Of a stretch of DNA of 64,000 nucleotides, positions 20,154-29,547 are shown one piece after another. The stretch is from assembly GCF_902506145.1 (NCBI RefSeq), contig NZ_LR733520.1, forward strand, positions 1,765,371-1,829,370. The letters run 5' to 3'. The notes beneath the pieces are model-generated. The model did no database searches and was not told the DNA's origin. It saw only the letters and a list, made by a program, of their open reading frames with translations. Origin of the DNA: Burkholderia sp. 8Y (GTDB lineage Bacteria > Pseudomonadota > Gammaproteobacteria > Burkholderiales > Burkholderiaceae). Positions within the stretch are counted from its first letter, which is position 1; each line of letters starts with the position of its first letter. The position numbers and the translations under genes are program-made.

Positions 20154-20927
20154 TTAAAGCGCGAGCCAGTCGAAGCCGTCCGCTTGCGATGCAACCACGA
20201 CATCGCCCGCCGAGGCGCCCAGCACCCCTGACAGCGCAGCCTGCGCAAGATGCGGCAGATTGTTTTGCTGACTCAGATGCGCGGCGACGAGATGCCGCAG
20301 TTTCGAACGATCGAGCGACGCCAGGATTGCTGCGGCGGCATCGTTATTCAGGTGTCCGTGCGTCCCGCCGATACGCGCCTTCAGCGACGCCGGATAGCGG
20401 CTCGCGGCAAGCATCGCGACATCGTGATTGGATTCGAGCACGAGCGCGTCACAGCCGCTCAGAACGCTCGTGATATGCGGCGTCGCCACGCCCACGTCGG
20501 TCAGGACACCGAGACGGCTCGCGCCATCCGAGAACACGTATTGCAGCGGCTCACGCGCATCGTGAGGCACGGTATAGGGCAGCACGCTGACGTCGCCGAT
20601 CGCGACGCTCTCGTCGCCCCAAAGCACACGCAAATCGACGTTCGCCTCGTCCGCGCCGACCGCGCGCGCGGTGCCCCAGCTCATGTAAAGCGGAATGGAC
20701 CACTTGCGCGCCAGTGTCAGCGCGCTGCCGATATGGTCCGTATGCTCGTGCGTGATGACGATGGCATCGAGTTGCGCCGAAGCACATCCGAGCCGCACGA
20801 GCCGGCGCTCCACTTCCTTCGCCGAGAAACCGCAATCGAGCAGCACGCGCGTGGTAGTCGCGCCGCTCGTCGACTCGACGAGCAATGCGTTGCCTTCGCT
20901 GCCGCTCCCCAGACTGGCGAATCTCAC
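20154..20927 (-). CDS. MBL-fold metallo-hydrolase (YycJ-like)
   Basis: Probable cytoplasmic metallo-beta-lactamase-fold hydrolase, likely a phosphodiesterase or nuclease of the YycJ/WalJ type. The 257-residue protein has the HEHTDHI metal motif (H60, H62, D64, H65), the early SLGSGSEGNALLVE strand, and later His and Asp ligands (ESNHD, GGTHGHLNN). No signal peptide. It is last in the minus-strand run dapA-bamC-mbl; the gap to bamC is 19 bases. In many beta-proteobacteria the same trio is found together. Its substrate cannot be told from sequence. Confidence 0.85.
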   Translation of the reverse strand: MRFASLGSGSEGNALLVESTSGATTTRVLLDCGFSAKEVERRLVRLGCASAQLDAIVITHEHTDHIGSALTLARKWSIPLYMSWGTARAVGADEANVDLRVLWGDESVAIGDVSVLPYTVPHDAREPLQYVFSDGASRLGVLTDVGVATPHITSVLSGCDALVLESNHDVAMLAASRYPASLKARIGGTHGHLNNDAAAAILASLDRSKLRHLVAAHLSQQNNLPHLAQAALSGVLGASAGDVVVASQADGFDWLAL

Positions 20928-20946
20928 AATCGCTTGGCGTCCGGGC

Positions 20947-22089
20947 CTAGTTCAGTTGCGCGTGCAGCAGCGACACGATGCGTTGCGCATCGGTCGAGTT
21001 GTCCGGCTGGCCGTTCGCATCCACGACGGCGACCTGCGTGAGCGCATCCGCCTTCGGACGGACGTTCACGAGGAACTGGCGCGTGGGCTTCGGCGAATTG
21101 CTCGAGAAGAGCTTGCCGAAGAGACCTTCCTTCTTCAGTTCAGCCATCGAATCCGAATAGTGCACGTAGTAGATGCCCTTCTCGCGGTCGCGATTGTCGA
21201 CCGTGAAGTTCGTGCGATCGAGCGCGAGGCCGACGCGCAGCCATGCGCGATCGAACGGCTCGGCGAGATCGAGCGTCGACGTGCCTGCCGTCTGCTCAAC
21301 GGCAACCTTCGCGCCGGCGGGACGCGCCTGAGCAATCAGTTGCTTCGATTGATCCTCGGTCAGGCCGAACTTCTGCATGATCTTCGCGAGGAACGCGGCT
21401 TCGAGCGCCGGATTGCGCGGACGCGTCTCCCAGCGCGACGACGTCTTGTCCTGACCCGTCAGCACTTCCTCCATCGCGCTATGCGTGACGGAGATGTCCG
21501 TGGAGCCGTCCGACGCGCGATCCACCTGCGTGCGGAACATGTCGCGCGTGCCCGACGAATACGCGAAATCGAGCAGCTTGCCGACGCTGTTGCGGAACCA
21601 GTCGCTCGGAATGTTCGCGCGATTTTCGGCCCAGTCGGTCGCCATGATGCCGGTCTGCGCCGAGTCCGTCTTCAGCGTGAAGCCGTTTTCGGTCCAGAAC
21701 TCGCGCAACTGCGGCCAGACCTGATCGGGCGAACGGCCATCGACGACGAGCCAGCGGCGGTCGCCGTCGCTCTCGACGTGCATCCCGTACGGATCTTGCG
21801 CGTTCGGCACGCCGAGCGTCAGGTTGCCCGCGGGCGTGGCGTTGCGCTGCGCGGTGCCGCCGAGCGTGTTGACCGGCGGCGGCGCCGCGTAACGCTGGCT
21901 GATGTCGGCCGTGCTGAGATCGGACGGAACGGTCAGCGACGGCGCGGTTTCAGCGGCCTTGTAGTTCACGCGATCGGGCGCGAGCCAGTCGTTCAGCGTG
22001 TCGCAACCCGCAAGCGCGAAGACGACGCCGGCGGAAAGCGACAGCACGCTCAGGCGTTTGGCTTGGGTAAGAAGAGTGGAATGTTTCAT
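20947..22089 (-). CDS. bamC: outer membrane protein assembly factor BamC
   Basis: Lipoprotein of the BAM complex, which inserts beta-barrel proteins in the outer membrane. The 380-residue precursor begins at ATG 22089 with AAGGA upstream; a basic n-region, hydrophobic stretch and lipobox LAGC (Cys29) follow. The N-terminal unstructured lasso and two helix-grip domains make up the rest. The frame is open 42 codons further upstream, but those residues do not look like a signal peptide. It lies between dapA and the MBL hydrolase; the dapA-bamC pair is conserved in many proteobacteria. Confidence 0.9.
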   Translation of the reverse strand: MKHSTLLTQAKRLSVLSLSAGVVFALAGCDTLNDWLAPDRVNYKAAETAPSLTVPSDLSTADISQRYAAPPPVNTLGGTAQRNATPAGNLTLGVPNAQDPYGMHVESDGDRRWLVVDGRSPDQVWPQLREFWTENGFTLKTDSAQTGIMATDWAENRANIPSDWFRNSVGKLLDFAYSSGTRDMFRTQVDRASDGSTDISVTHSAMEEVLTGQDKTSSRWETRPRNPALEAAFLAKIMQKFGLTEDQSKQLIAQARPAGAKVAVEQTAGTSTLDLAEPFDRAWLRVGLALDRTNFTVDNRDREKGIYYVHYSDSMAELKKEGLFGKLFSSNSPKPTRQFLVNVRPKADALTQVAVVDANGQPDNSTDAQRIVSLLHAQLN

Positions 22090-22277
22090 GAGGTCCTTCT
22101 TTGCTGCAGATGACGTGCTGATAACGCATGGCCTCGCGTCGGTCCCGCGTGCGAAACGCGGGCTGGCGAGGCCGATGAGCGGCGGTTGATGACGGGTCGC
22201 GATCGCTTCGATCACGTAGAGCGGCGCCGCCGAGTTCGATGTGTCGTCGATATCGCGAGTGCGCCGCCGCGCCTAGG

Positions 22278-23216
22278 TCAAGAGAGAAGCCCGGCGTCGC
22301 GCAACGCGCCACGCACGATGTCGTGAAAGCGCGCGTCGAGCGGCGTGAGCGGCAGGCGGATGCCGCCTTCCATGCGGCCGAGCGCCTGCAGCGCCCATTT
22401 CGCCGGAATCGGGTTGGATTCGCAGAACAGTTGCTTGTGCAGTTCCAAAAGGCTCAGATGGATGCGGCGCGCGGTGATCGCGTCGCCTGCGAGCGCGGCG
22501 CGGCACAACTCGCTCATCTGCTTGGGCGCGACGTTCGCCGTCACCGAGATGTTGCCGTGACCGCCCAGCAGCATCAGCGCGATGGCCGTGGGATCGTCGC
22601 CGCTGAAAATGGCGAAATCGGCCGGCGCGTGCTTGATGAGATGCGCGGCGCGATCGATGTTGCCGGTGGCTTCCTTCACGCCGATGATGCCCGGCACCTC
22701 GGCCAGCCGCAGGATCGTCTCGTTGCTCATGTCCGCAACGGTGCGGCCCGGCACGTTGTAGAGAATCACGGGAAGATCGACGGCTTCCGCGATGGCGCGG
22801 AAGTGGCGAACCATGCCTTCTTGCGTCGGCTTGTTGTAGTACGGCACGACTTGCAGCGTGGCGTCCGCGCCGACTTTCTTCGCCTGCTTCGAGAGTTCGA
22901 TGGCTTCCGCCGTCGAATTGCCGCCCGCGCCCGCGATGATCGGGAACCGCCTGGCCGCGTGCTCGACCGCCGTCTGCACCATCAGCACATGCTCTTCGAC
23001 CGACAACGTGGCCGACTCGCCGCTCGTTCCCACGACCACGAGTCCGTTCGAGCCCTGTTCGACGTGCCAGTCGATCAGCTTACGAAACGCTGGCAGATCC
23101 AGACTACCGTCCTCGTGCATCGGTGTGACGATGGCCGGGATGCTGCCGCGAATCCGGAGGCCGCCGGTTCCGCCGTTCGATCCGCCGTTCATTCCGCCGT
23201 TAGTTCCGTTAGTCAT
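22278..23216 (-). CDS. dapA: 4-hydroxy-tetrahydrodipicolinate synthase
   Basis: Condenses pyruvate with aspartate semialdehyde, the first step of the lysine/diaminopimelate branch. The 312-residue protein has the class I aldolase barrel: TSGES (64-68, Thr64 in the proton relay), Tyr153 in LYNVPGRT, and the Schiff-base lysine K181 in GVKEATG. The first 20 residues are an unusual Asn-Gly repeat encoded by 12-base repeats; the family normally begins just before [11 protein letters not shown], so this is an extra arm of about 12-15 residues. Just upstream another 12-base sequence is perfectly duplicated. It precedes bamC on the same strand. Confidence 0.96.
   Translation of the reverse strand: MTNGTNGGMNGGSNGGTGGLRIRGSIPAIVTPMHEDGSLDLPAFRKLIDWHVEQGSNGLVVVGTSGESATLSVEEHVLMVQTAVEHAARRFPIIAGAGGNSTAEAIELSKQAKKVGADATLQVVPYYNKPTQEGMVRHFRAIAEAVDLPVILYNVPGRTVADMSNETILRLAEVPGIIGVKEATGNIDRAAHLIKHAPADFAIFSGDDPTAIALMLLGGHGNISVTANVAPKQMSELCRAALAGDAITARRIHLSLLELHKQLFCESNPIPAKWALQALGRMEGGIRLPLTPLDARFHDIVRGALRDAGLLS
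23161..23214 (-). repeat. 12-base tandem repeat in the dapA 5' end
   Basis: Read on the coding strand, units of the form AACGGCGGA plus a variable codon (ATG, TCG, ACC) repeat about four times right after the start codon, giving [12 protein letters not shown] in the protein. Units keep the frame, so copy number could vary without breaking the gene. Confidence 0.8.
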
Positions 23217-23225
23217 GAAACTCTA

Positions 23226-23249
23226 TGAATTTAATCGTGAATTTAATCG
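23226..23249. repeat. perfect 12-base tandem duplication in the dapA leader
   Basis: TGAATTTAATCG occurs twice in a row, 10 bases upstream of the dapA start codon. It lies between the start and a TACAAT hexamer (minus strand, 23269-23274) that is a candidate -10 box. The AT-rich repeat occupies the place where a Shine-Dalgarno would be sought, and none is evident. Confidence 0.85.
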
Positions 23250-23279
23250 CAAAAAGCGATATTACGCGATTGTAGCGGA

Positions 23280-23888
23280 TTAGCCCGCCAAATCGTAACG
23301 AGGCGAACCCGCAGGCGTGTTACCAATCGTGAGCGGTTCGGCTGCGTCGGGCTGCGTCGCATTCGCTGCCTGCACCTCACGGACCGCGCAGACTCGCTGC
23401 ACGCAGGCAGCACGCGGGCGTTCGACAAAACCGTCTTCATAGGCGACCACGCGAAGCCGTCCGCGCACCGCTTCGAGCAACTCGCCGGGCGTCAACAGAA
23501 ACGCGGGATTCGACGGCTTGCCGATGCGCTCGTTCCCGGCCGCGAACGTCTCGTAAATGAGCACGCCGCCGGGCGCGAGCGAATCGATCAGATGCCCGAA
23601 AAGCGGGCGATGCAGATAGTTCGTGACGACCACCGCGCCGAACCGGCGACCGGATGGAAGCGGCCACGGCGCGCCTTCGAGATCGGCGGCGAGCGTCGCG
23701 ATGCCATCGCACGCGGAGAGGGACGCAAGCGCCTCAGCATCCCGATCGACGGCGAGCACCGCATGACCGCGCCCGGCGAACCAGCGCGCGTGGCGGCCGC
23801 CGCCCGATGCGACATCGAGCACGTCCGCGCCGGGCGCAACGAGATGCGCCCAGCGGGTGACCCAACCGCTCGGCGTGCCGGCGTCCAT
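23280..23888 (-). CDS. class I SAM-dependent methyltransferase
   Basis: 202-residue methyltransferase with the Rossmann SAM motif VLDVASGGGRHARW near residues 25-38, the acidic motif II (AVDRDAEAL), and a post-I strand VVVTNYLHRPLF. It resembles small methyltransferases of the tellurite-resistance TehB or Methyltransf_25 type; the substrate is unknown. Start ATG 23888 overlaps the trpS stop in the sequence TGATG, so translation is probably coupled. The frame is open far upstream inside trpS but those residues are an antisense-like shadow. The C-terminal 35 residues are variable. Confidence 0.82.
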   Translation of the reverse strand: MDAGTPSGWVTRWAHLVAPGADVLDVASGGGRHARWFAGRGHAVLAVDRDAEALASLSACDGIATLAADLEGAPWPLPSGRRFGAVVVTNYLHRPLFGHLIDSLAPGGVLIYETFAAGNERIGKPSNPAFLLTPGELLEAVRGRLRVVAYEDGFVERPRAACVQRVCAVREVQAANATQPDAAEPLTIGNTPAGSPRYDLAG

Positions 23889-25090
23889 CAGTTGTACGAG
23901 AGACCCATGGCTTCGCGCACGTCGCGCATGGTTTCGGTCGCGAACTTGCGCGCCTTGTCGCAGCCGTCGGCGACGATCGCGCGCAAGAGCGACGGATCGT
24001 CCATGTACTTTTGCGCGCGTTCGAGCATCGGCTGCTGCTCGCGCAAGATGCCTTCGATCACCGGCTGCTTGCAGTCGAGACAACCGATGCCCGCGCTGCG
24101 GCAGCCCTGCTGCACCCACTGGTGCGTCGCTTCGTCGGTGTAGACCTGATGCAGTTGCCACACGGGGCACTTGTCAGGATCGCCCGGATCGGTGCGGCGC
24201 ACGCGGGCCGGGTCCGTGGGCATGGTGCGGACTTTTTTCGTGATGGTCTCGGCGTCTTCGCGCAAGCCGATGGTGTTGCCGTAGGACTTCGACATCTTCT
24301 GGCCGTCCAGACCCGGCATGCGCGACGCCTCGGTGAGCAGCACTTGCGGCTCGACGAGAATCAGCTTGCGCGCGCCTTCGAGATAGCCGAACAGACGTTC
24401 GCGGTCGCTCATCGACAGGCTTTGCGATTCCTGCAGCATCGCGCGGGCTTGCTCGAGCGCCTCGTCGTCGCCTTCCTGCTGATAGGCGACGCGCAGTTCG
24501 TGATACAGCTTCGCGCGCTTGCCGCCGAGCTTCTTCGCGGCTTCGAGCGCCTTTTCCTCGAAATCCGGCTCCTTGCCGTAGAGATAGTTGAAGCGGCGCG
24601 CGATTTCGCGCGTCATCTCGACGTGCGGCACCTGGTCCTCGCCGACCGGCACGAGCGACGCGCGATACAGCAGAATGTCCGCCGCCATCAGCACGGGATA
24701 GCCGAGAAAGCCGTACGTGGACAGATCCTTCTCCTTCAGCTTCTCGATCTGCTCCTTGTAGGTCGGCACGCGTTCGAGCCAGCCGAGCGGCGTGCCCATG
24801 CCGAGCAACAGCGACAGTTCCGCGTGCTCCGGCACCCGGCTCTGGATGAACAGCGTGGCCTGCGAGGGATCGATACCCGATGCGAGCCAGTCGATCAGCA
24901 CTTCCCACACGTTTTTCTCGATGACCTCGGGCGTCTCGTAGTGCGTGGTGAGCGCGTGCCAGTCCACCACCGCGAAGAAGCACGGATACTCGGATTGCAG
25001 CCGCACCCAGTTTTTCAGCACGCCGTGATAGTGGCCGAGGTGCAGCGACCCGGTGGGCCGCATGCCGGAGAAGATACGGTCAGGGAACAT
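23888..25090 (-). CDS. trpS: tryptophan--tRNA ligase
   Basis: Class I synthetase that charges tRNA-Trp. The 400-residue protein has the HIGH-type motif HLGH (17-20) and KMSKS (265-269). It is longer than the 330-residue E. coli enzyme because of an insertion of about 60-70 residues before KMSKS (region EPDFEEKALEAAKKLGGK...), a form seen in beta-proteobacteria. Near the C-terminus there is a cluster of cysteines (DKCPVWQLH, QGCRSAGIGCLDCKQP), which may bind metal. It lies 4 bases after the M50 protease gene and overlaps the methyltransferase gene. Confidence 0.95.
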   Translation of the reverse strand: MFPDRIFSGMRPTGSLHLGHYHGVLKNWVRLQSEYPCFFAVVDWHALTTHYETPEVIEKNVWEVLIDWLASGIDPSQATLFIQSRVPEHAELSLLLGMGTPLGWLERVPTYKEQIEKLKEKDLSTYGFLGYPVLMAADILLYRASLVPVGEDQVPHVEMTREIARRFNYLYGKEPDFEEKALEAAKKLGGKRAKLYHELRVAYQQEGDDEALEQARAMLQESQSLSMSDRERLFGYLEGARKLILVEPQVLLTEASRMPGLDGQKMSKSYGNTIGLREDAETITKKVRTMPTDPARVRRTDPGDPDKCPVWQLHQVYTDEATHQWVQQGCRSAGIGCLDCKQPVIEGILREQQPMLERAQKYMDDPSLLRAIVADGCDKARKFATETMRDVREAMGLSYN

Positions 25091-25094
25091 GATC

Positions 25095-25760
25095 TTAGGG
25101 AAAGAGTGAAGCGAAGGGATTCAGTATGGCCGACACCGCCGCGTAGCCCACGTTGACGAGCGGGCCGAGCCAGAAGCGCGTCAGCGCGTTCGTCATGATG
25201 AGCGCCATCACGATCCAGAAGCCGTAAGGCTCGATCTTCTGAAAGGCAAGCGACGCGCGCACCGGCAACAGCGCCGACAGAATGCGCCCGCCGTCGAGCG
25301 GCAGCAGCGGGAACAGATTGAGCACGCCGAACACCAGATTCACGCCGACGCCCGCCGCCGCCATCCGCGTGAAGAACGGTTCGTCGACGTGAAACGCGGC
25401 GAGCAGCACGGCGAGCACGCCCCACAGGAGCGCCTGCACGAAGTTGCTGCCCGGACCCGCCGCCGCGACCCACAGGCCGCCCCAGCGCGGATTGCGCAGA
25501 TTGCCGAACGCGACAGGAACCGGCTTCGCGTAGCCGAACATGAACGCGCCGCTCGTCACGAAGTACAGCACGATCGGAATGACGATGGTCCCGATCGGGT
25601 CGATGTGGCGCATCGGGTTCATGGACACGCGGCCGAGCACGTAGGCCGTGTTGTCGCCGAGCAGACGCGCGGCATAGCCATGCGCGGCCTCGTGCAGCGT
25701 GATCGCGAAGATCACCGGAAGCGCGTAGACCGCGATGGTTTGTATCAGGGAAGGATCCAT
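25095..25760 (-). CDS. site-2 protease family (M50) membrane protein
   Basis: Polytopic inner-membrane zinc metalloprotease of the short M50/S2P type, 221 residues. The zinc motif HEAAH is at residues 23-27 within the first membrane helix, and the second motif, NLFPLLPLDGG, carries the third ligand aspartate. Five or six membrane segments are visible. There is no PDZ domain, so it differs from RseP. It lies 4 bases upstream of trpS on the same strand, a linkage seen in many beta-proteobacteria. Substrates are not known. Confidence 0.88.
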   Translation of the reverse strand: MDPSLIQTIAVYALPVIFAITLHEAAHGYAARLLGDNTAYVLGRVSMNPMRHIDPIGTIVIPIVLYFVTSGAFMFGYAKPVPVAFGNLRNPRWGGLWVAAAGPGSNFVQALLWGVLAVLLAAFHVDEPFFTRMAAAGVGVNLVFGVLNLFPLLPLDGGRILSALLPVRASLAFQKIEPYGFWIVMALIMTNALTRFWLGPLVNVGYAAVSAILNPFASLFP

Positions 25761-25857
25761 AGGGCGCTATTGTATCAAGCGGGCACGCGTCATCAGGCGC
25801 GTCGAGGCGTGCGCGCGGCGGTTCTCATGCGAAATGCAGGACGCAAAGCGCCGGCCC

Positions 25858-26487
25858 TCACGCCGTCAGGCCGAACGGCTCCAGACTGCCCCGGCCCGCG
25901 CGCACCAGCACCGGCTCGCCGCCCGTCAGGTCGATCACCGTGGAAGGCTCCGCCGGGCACGCGCCGGCATCGATCACGAGTTCGATCTGCTTTTCGAGCC
26001 GCTCGCGGATTTCCTCCGCGTCGTTGATGGGCTCGTCCTCGCCGGGCAGGATCAGCGTGGACGCGAGCAGCGGCTCGCCGAGCGCCCCGAGCAGCGCGAG
26101 CGTGATCTCGTGATCGGGCACGCGCAGCCCGATCGTCTTGCGCGACGGATGCGACAACCGGCGCGGCACTTCCTTCGTCGCCTGCAGCACGAACACGTAC
26201 GGCCCCGGCGTGACCGATTTGATCAGCCGATACTGCCGGTTGTCGACCATCGCGAAATTGGCAAGCTCCGACAGATCCCGCACGAGCAGCGACAGCAACT
26301 GCTTGTCGTCGATGCCCCGAATGCGCCGCAGCCGCTCGACGGCGGTCTTGTCGTCCAGATGGCAGGCGAGCGCGTAGCTGGAATCGGTCGGCAGCGCAAC
26401 GATGCCGCCGTCCTTGATGATCTGCACGGCCTGGTTGATCAGGCGCGGCTGCGGATTATCCGGATGAATACGAAAGAATTGGGACAT
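25858..26487 (-). CDS. YciO family protein (Sua5/YrdC-like L-threonylcarbamoyladenylate synthase fold)
   Basis: 209-residue protein of the Sua5/YrdC/YciO superfamily. It starts MSQFFRIHPDNPQ, nearly the same as E. coli YciO, followed by the nucleotide-binding segment GGIVALPTDSSYALACHL and the basic motif RRIRGIDDKQ. YciO proteins have the TsaC fold but are poor at making threonylcarbamoyl-AMP for the tRNA t6A modification, and their role is debated. It lies 146 bases downstream of the PHP phosphatase gene, the same neighbour as in E. coli (yciO-yciV). Confidence 0.88.
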   Translation of the reverse strand: MSQFFRIHPDNPQPRLINQAVQIIKDGGIVALPTDSSYALACHLDDKTAVERLRRIRGIDDKQLLSLLVRDLSELANFAMVDNRQYRLIKSVTPGPYVFVLQATKEVPRRLSHPSRKTIGLRVPDHEITLALLGALGEPLLASTLILPGEDEPINDAEEIRERLEKQIELVIDAGACPAEPSTVIDLTGGEPVLVRAGRGSLEPFGLTA

Positions 26488-26633
26488 GGGGACGCCTTGT
26501 TGTTTCGTTCTTGCCCGCCGACGCCGTCGCTGCGCGCGTGAGTGCGCGAGCGCCGCGCTTCTGCCGCATGGTGCGCGCGAGAGATGCAGTCAGGCAAGGA
26601 CCGTGCGCGTGCGCAGCGGGCGCCCGGAAGGCG

Positions 26634-27476
26634 CTACAGCCAGCGCGCCCAGACGGGCGTGAGGTCCTCGGGCAGCGGCGGAAGCCGGCCCAGATCGACG
26701 CGCCCTTCCCCCGGCCCGTGAAAGTCCGAACCGCGCGACGCCTCGAAACCGTAGCGGCGCGCGAGCTCAGCGTACTCGCGGTACTGGTCGGGCGTATGAC
26801 TGCCGGTCACGACTTCGATGGCCTTGCCGCCGAGCTGGATGAACTCGTCGAAGAGCGCGGCGAATTCGACCGGCGTGTAATCGTAGCGGCCCGGATGCGC
26901 GATGATCGGCTCGCCACCCGCCTGGCGAATCCACTGCACGGCATCGGCGAGTTTCGCCCAGCGGTGTCCGACATAGCCGGGTTTGCCGTCGCCGAGATAG
27001 CGCGCGAACACGTCGGAAGTCGTCTCGGCGTAGCCTTCGTCCACGAGAAAACGCGCGAAGTGCGTGCGCGAGATCATGTCCGGGTCATCGGTGTAGCGCA
27101 GCGCGCCTTCATAGGCGTTCGGGATGCCGACCGCCGCGAGCGCCTCGCCGATGGCCACGCCCCGCGCGGCGCGCCCGTTGCGCGTCGACGCGAGGCCGTC
27201 GAGCAGCGCCTGATTCTCCGGATCGACGTTCATGCCGACCACGTGCACCGTGCGCGACGCCCACGTCACCGAAATCTCGACGCCCGGCAGATAGCGCATG
27301 CCGAGCGCCTCGGCGGCTGCGCGCGCCTCACGCTGTCCGCCGAGCTGATCGTGGTCGGTCAGCGACCACAGTTCGACGCCGCGCGCGTGCGCACGCGCCG
27401 CGACCTCGGCGGGCGAAAGCTGGCCGTCGGAAACGGTGGAATGGCAGTGCAGATCGGCGTTAAGGGCGGGCTTCAT
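26634..27476 (-). CDS. PHP-domain phosphoesterase (RNase AM / YciV family)
   Basis: 280-residue PHP-domain enzyme. Members are 3',5'-nucleoside bisphosphate phosphatases and, in E. coli (Rnm), a 5'-3' exoribonuclease that matures rRNA 5' ends. Metal motifs are ADLHCHSTVSDG (H10, H12, D17), LTDHDQ (40-45) and later PIIAHPGRYD and SRGSDFHGPG. Length and motif order match the family. Paired with the yciO homologue downstream. The start ATG 27476 gives a normal N-terminus (MKPALNADLHCH). Confidence 0.9.
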   Translation of the reverse strand: MKPALNADLHCHSTVSDGQLSPAEVAARAHARGVELWSLTDHDQLGGQREARAAAEALGMRYLPGVEISVTWASRTVHVVGMNVDPENQALLDGLASTRNGRAARGVAIGEALAAVGIPNAYEGALRYTDDPDMISRTHFARFLVDEGYAETTSDVFARYLGDGKPGYVGHRWAKLADAVQWIRQAGGEPIIAHPGRYDYTPVEFAALFDEFIQLGGKAIEVVTGSHTPDQYREYAELARRYGFEASRGSDFHGPGEGRVDLGRLPPLPEDLTPVWARWL

Positions 27477-27554
27477 GGATTGTCATTTTACTTGAACGGC
27501 ACGCAACAACGCTTGCCTCGATTACCGCGATGCCGCCCGCGCCCGCCTCGCGTT

Positions 27555-28439
27555 TCACGCGCAGAACGACTCGATCAGCGCGGCGATGCGCTCGGGCTGA
27601 TCGTGGTGAATCATGTGCCCGGCATCGCCGACCATCTCCTCGCGCCAGTCGGCAAAGGCGGCGAAGCGCGTCTTGAATTTGGCGACCGGCATCGAACCCG
27701 CGAAGGCCGTGAGTGTCTCGGACGCCTCAGCCTCCACGTGCAGCACGTTCGCCTGCACGCGAGACCACACGGCCATCACTTCGTCGAGCCGATACAACGT
27801 AGGGCTACGCAGCTTGTGTGCCGGGTCGGCGAGCAGATGAAACGCGCCGTCGGCCTCCTGCCGCGCCCAGTGCTGCGCGAGAAACCTCGCCCGCGAGCGC
27901 GCGAGACGCGGATTCGTGCGGATCAGCCGGTCGGCGACATCGTCGAGCGTGGCGTAGCTGCGCAGCGGCGGCGGCGCGCGCAGATCGTCGAGCCATCGCG
28001 TGAGCGCCTGGGGCGCTTGCGACGGCCGCGTCGCCGGAAGTCCGAAGCCTTCGAGATCGACCACGCGCCGCACCCGCGCCGGCCGCACGCCCGCATAGAG
28101 CAGCGCGACGTTCGCGCCCATGCTGTGCCCGACGAGATTCACCTGTCCCGTCGGCGCGTAATGGTCGAGGAGCGCGTCGAGGTCGGCGAGGTAATCGGGA
28201 AAGTAATAGTGCCCGCCGCCGTTTCGCGCGACCGGCCAGTCCGACAGGCCGAAGCCGCGCGCATCGGGCGCGAGCACCTGCCAGTCGCCCGCGAGCGCAT
28301 CGACCACGAACTGGAAGGACGCCGCCACGTCCATCCAGCCGTGCAGCATGAAGAGCATGGGCGCGTCGGGCGAACCCCAGCGGCGCACGTGCAGGCGTAC
28401 GCCGCGTGCATCGACGAACTCGGAGCGCGATTCTTTCAT
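27555..28439 (-). CDS. alpha/beta hydrolase
   Basis: 294-residue alpha/beta hydrolase fold protein. The oxyanion region is MLHGWMD (about 31-37), the nucleophile is S106 in GHSMGAN, and the catalytic His lies near the end in GDAGHMIHHDQPE. The cap domain is between about 140 and 215. No signal peptide is present, so it is probably cytoplasmic. The substrate is unknown; epoxide hydrolase and haloalkane dehalogenase-like members share this layout, but no diagnostic residue is seen. Confidence 0.85.
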   Translation of the reverse strand: MKESRSEFVDARGVRLHVRRWGSPDAPMLFMLHGWMDVAASFQFVVDALAGDWQVLAPDARGFGLSDWPVARNGGGHYYFPDYLADLDALLDHYAPTGQVNLVGHSMGANVALLYAGVRPARVRRVVDLEGFGLPATRPSQAPQALTRWLDDLRAPPPLRSYATLDDVADRLIRTNPRLARSRARFLAQHWARQEADGAFHLLADPAHKLRSPTLYRLDEVMAVWSRVQANVLHVEAEASETLTAFAGSMPVAKFKTRFAAFADWREEMVGDAGHMIHHDQPERIAALIESFCA

Positions 28440-28513
28440 GGTCCGCCTCGGGAAATCATGTCAAAAAGAATGACCGTTCAGTATAGCGGCGATGCGTTTT
28501 TCGCGACGCGCAG

Positions 28514-29368
28514 CTACGCCGAACCGTCCAGTCCCGCCAGCGCGCGAAGTTCGACCTCGTCGAAACCGGCGTCGCGGCGCGCTTCGAAATTGAACGGGCC
28601 GCGCAGCTTCGGCGCGTGATATTGCCCGGCGAGCCGTTCGTACGTGACGTGCGGATCGAGCGAAGCGCGGTCGCACAGGAAGCGGAACCAGCGATTGCCG
28701 ATCAATACGTGTCCGATTTCGTCGCGCAGGATCACGTCGAGGATCGCCGCCGACGCGTGATCGCCCGCCTGCGCGAGCCGCTTGCGAATGGGCGGCGAGG
28801 CGTCGAGCCCGCGCGCTTCGAGCGTGCGCGGCACGAGCGCCATGCGCGCGAGCGCGTCGCCGCGCGTGCGCTCGGCCATCTCCCAGAGGCCGTCGTGCGC
28901 GGGGAAGTCGCCGTAGACGTGGCCGAATTCGGCGAGACGCGTCCGCAGCAACGAGAAGTGATGCGCTTCTTCGGCGGCCACCTTCAGCCAGTCGACGTAG
29001 AAATCCGCCGGCATCGACGGAAAACGCCATACGGCGTCGAGCGCGAGGTTGATCGCGTTGAATTCGATGTGCGCGAGCGCGTGCAGCAGCACGGCGCGTC
29101 CCGCTTCGGACTGCATGCCTCGGCGCTTCAGCGACGACGGCTCGACGAGTTCCGGGCGCGCCGGGCGTCCCGGCAGATCGCCGGGTTCGGCAAGCACGAG
29201 CGCCGGATCGACCGCCGATGCGCCCGCGCCCACGCTTCCGTACAGCGCGCGCGCCCGGTCTGCCTTCGCGACAGGCTCGCATTCGCGCAGAATCGCGAGC
29301 GCCGCGCGGCGCGCGCAGGATGCGTCGGCATCGGAAGGGAGAGCGGCAGGCGGCGAGAGATTCGGCAT
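28514..29368 (-). CDS. ferritin-like DUF455 family protein
   Basis: 284-residue helical protein of the DUF455 family, which belongs to the ferritin-like di-iron superfamily. Metal-ligand candidates are the Glu and His residues in ALAHIEFNAI, KVAAEEAHHFSLL and VILRDEIGHVLIGN, spaced like a four-helix di-iron site. ATG 29368 (MPNLSPPA) is preferred to an earlier one at 29458, whose residues are basic and not conserved. The role is unknown; relatives include tRNA hydroxylase MiaE, so an oxygenase activity is possible. Monocistronic or with the hydrolase at 27555. Confidence 0.85.
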   Translation of the reverse strand: MPNLSPPAALPSDADASCARRAALAILRECEPVAKADRARALYGSVGAGASAVDPALVLAEPGDLPGRPARPELVEPSSLKRRGMQSEAGRAVLLHALAHIEFNAINLALDAVWRFPSMPADFYVDWLKVAAEEAHHFSLLRTRLAEFGHVYGDFPAHDGLWEMAERTRGDALARMALVPRTLEARGLDASPPIRKRLAQAGDHASAAILDVILRDEIGHVLIGNRWFRFLCDRASLDPHVTYERLAGQYHAPKLRGPFNFEARRDAGFDEVELRALAGLDGSA

Positions 29369-29547
29369 GACAACGGCTAATGGAAATCGGAGCCCGGAGG
29401 CGAAATGCCGCAAACGGCTAAAATGATGATCCGACGGGCAAAGCACCGCGCGCAACAAGCGCGCCGGTTAGGCCCGAAGCCAAGGCGCGCATTGTAGCGC
29501 CGCGCGGCCGGCATCCATCATCCAAGACGCAAGCCAGAGGAGACACC

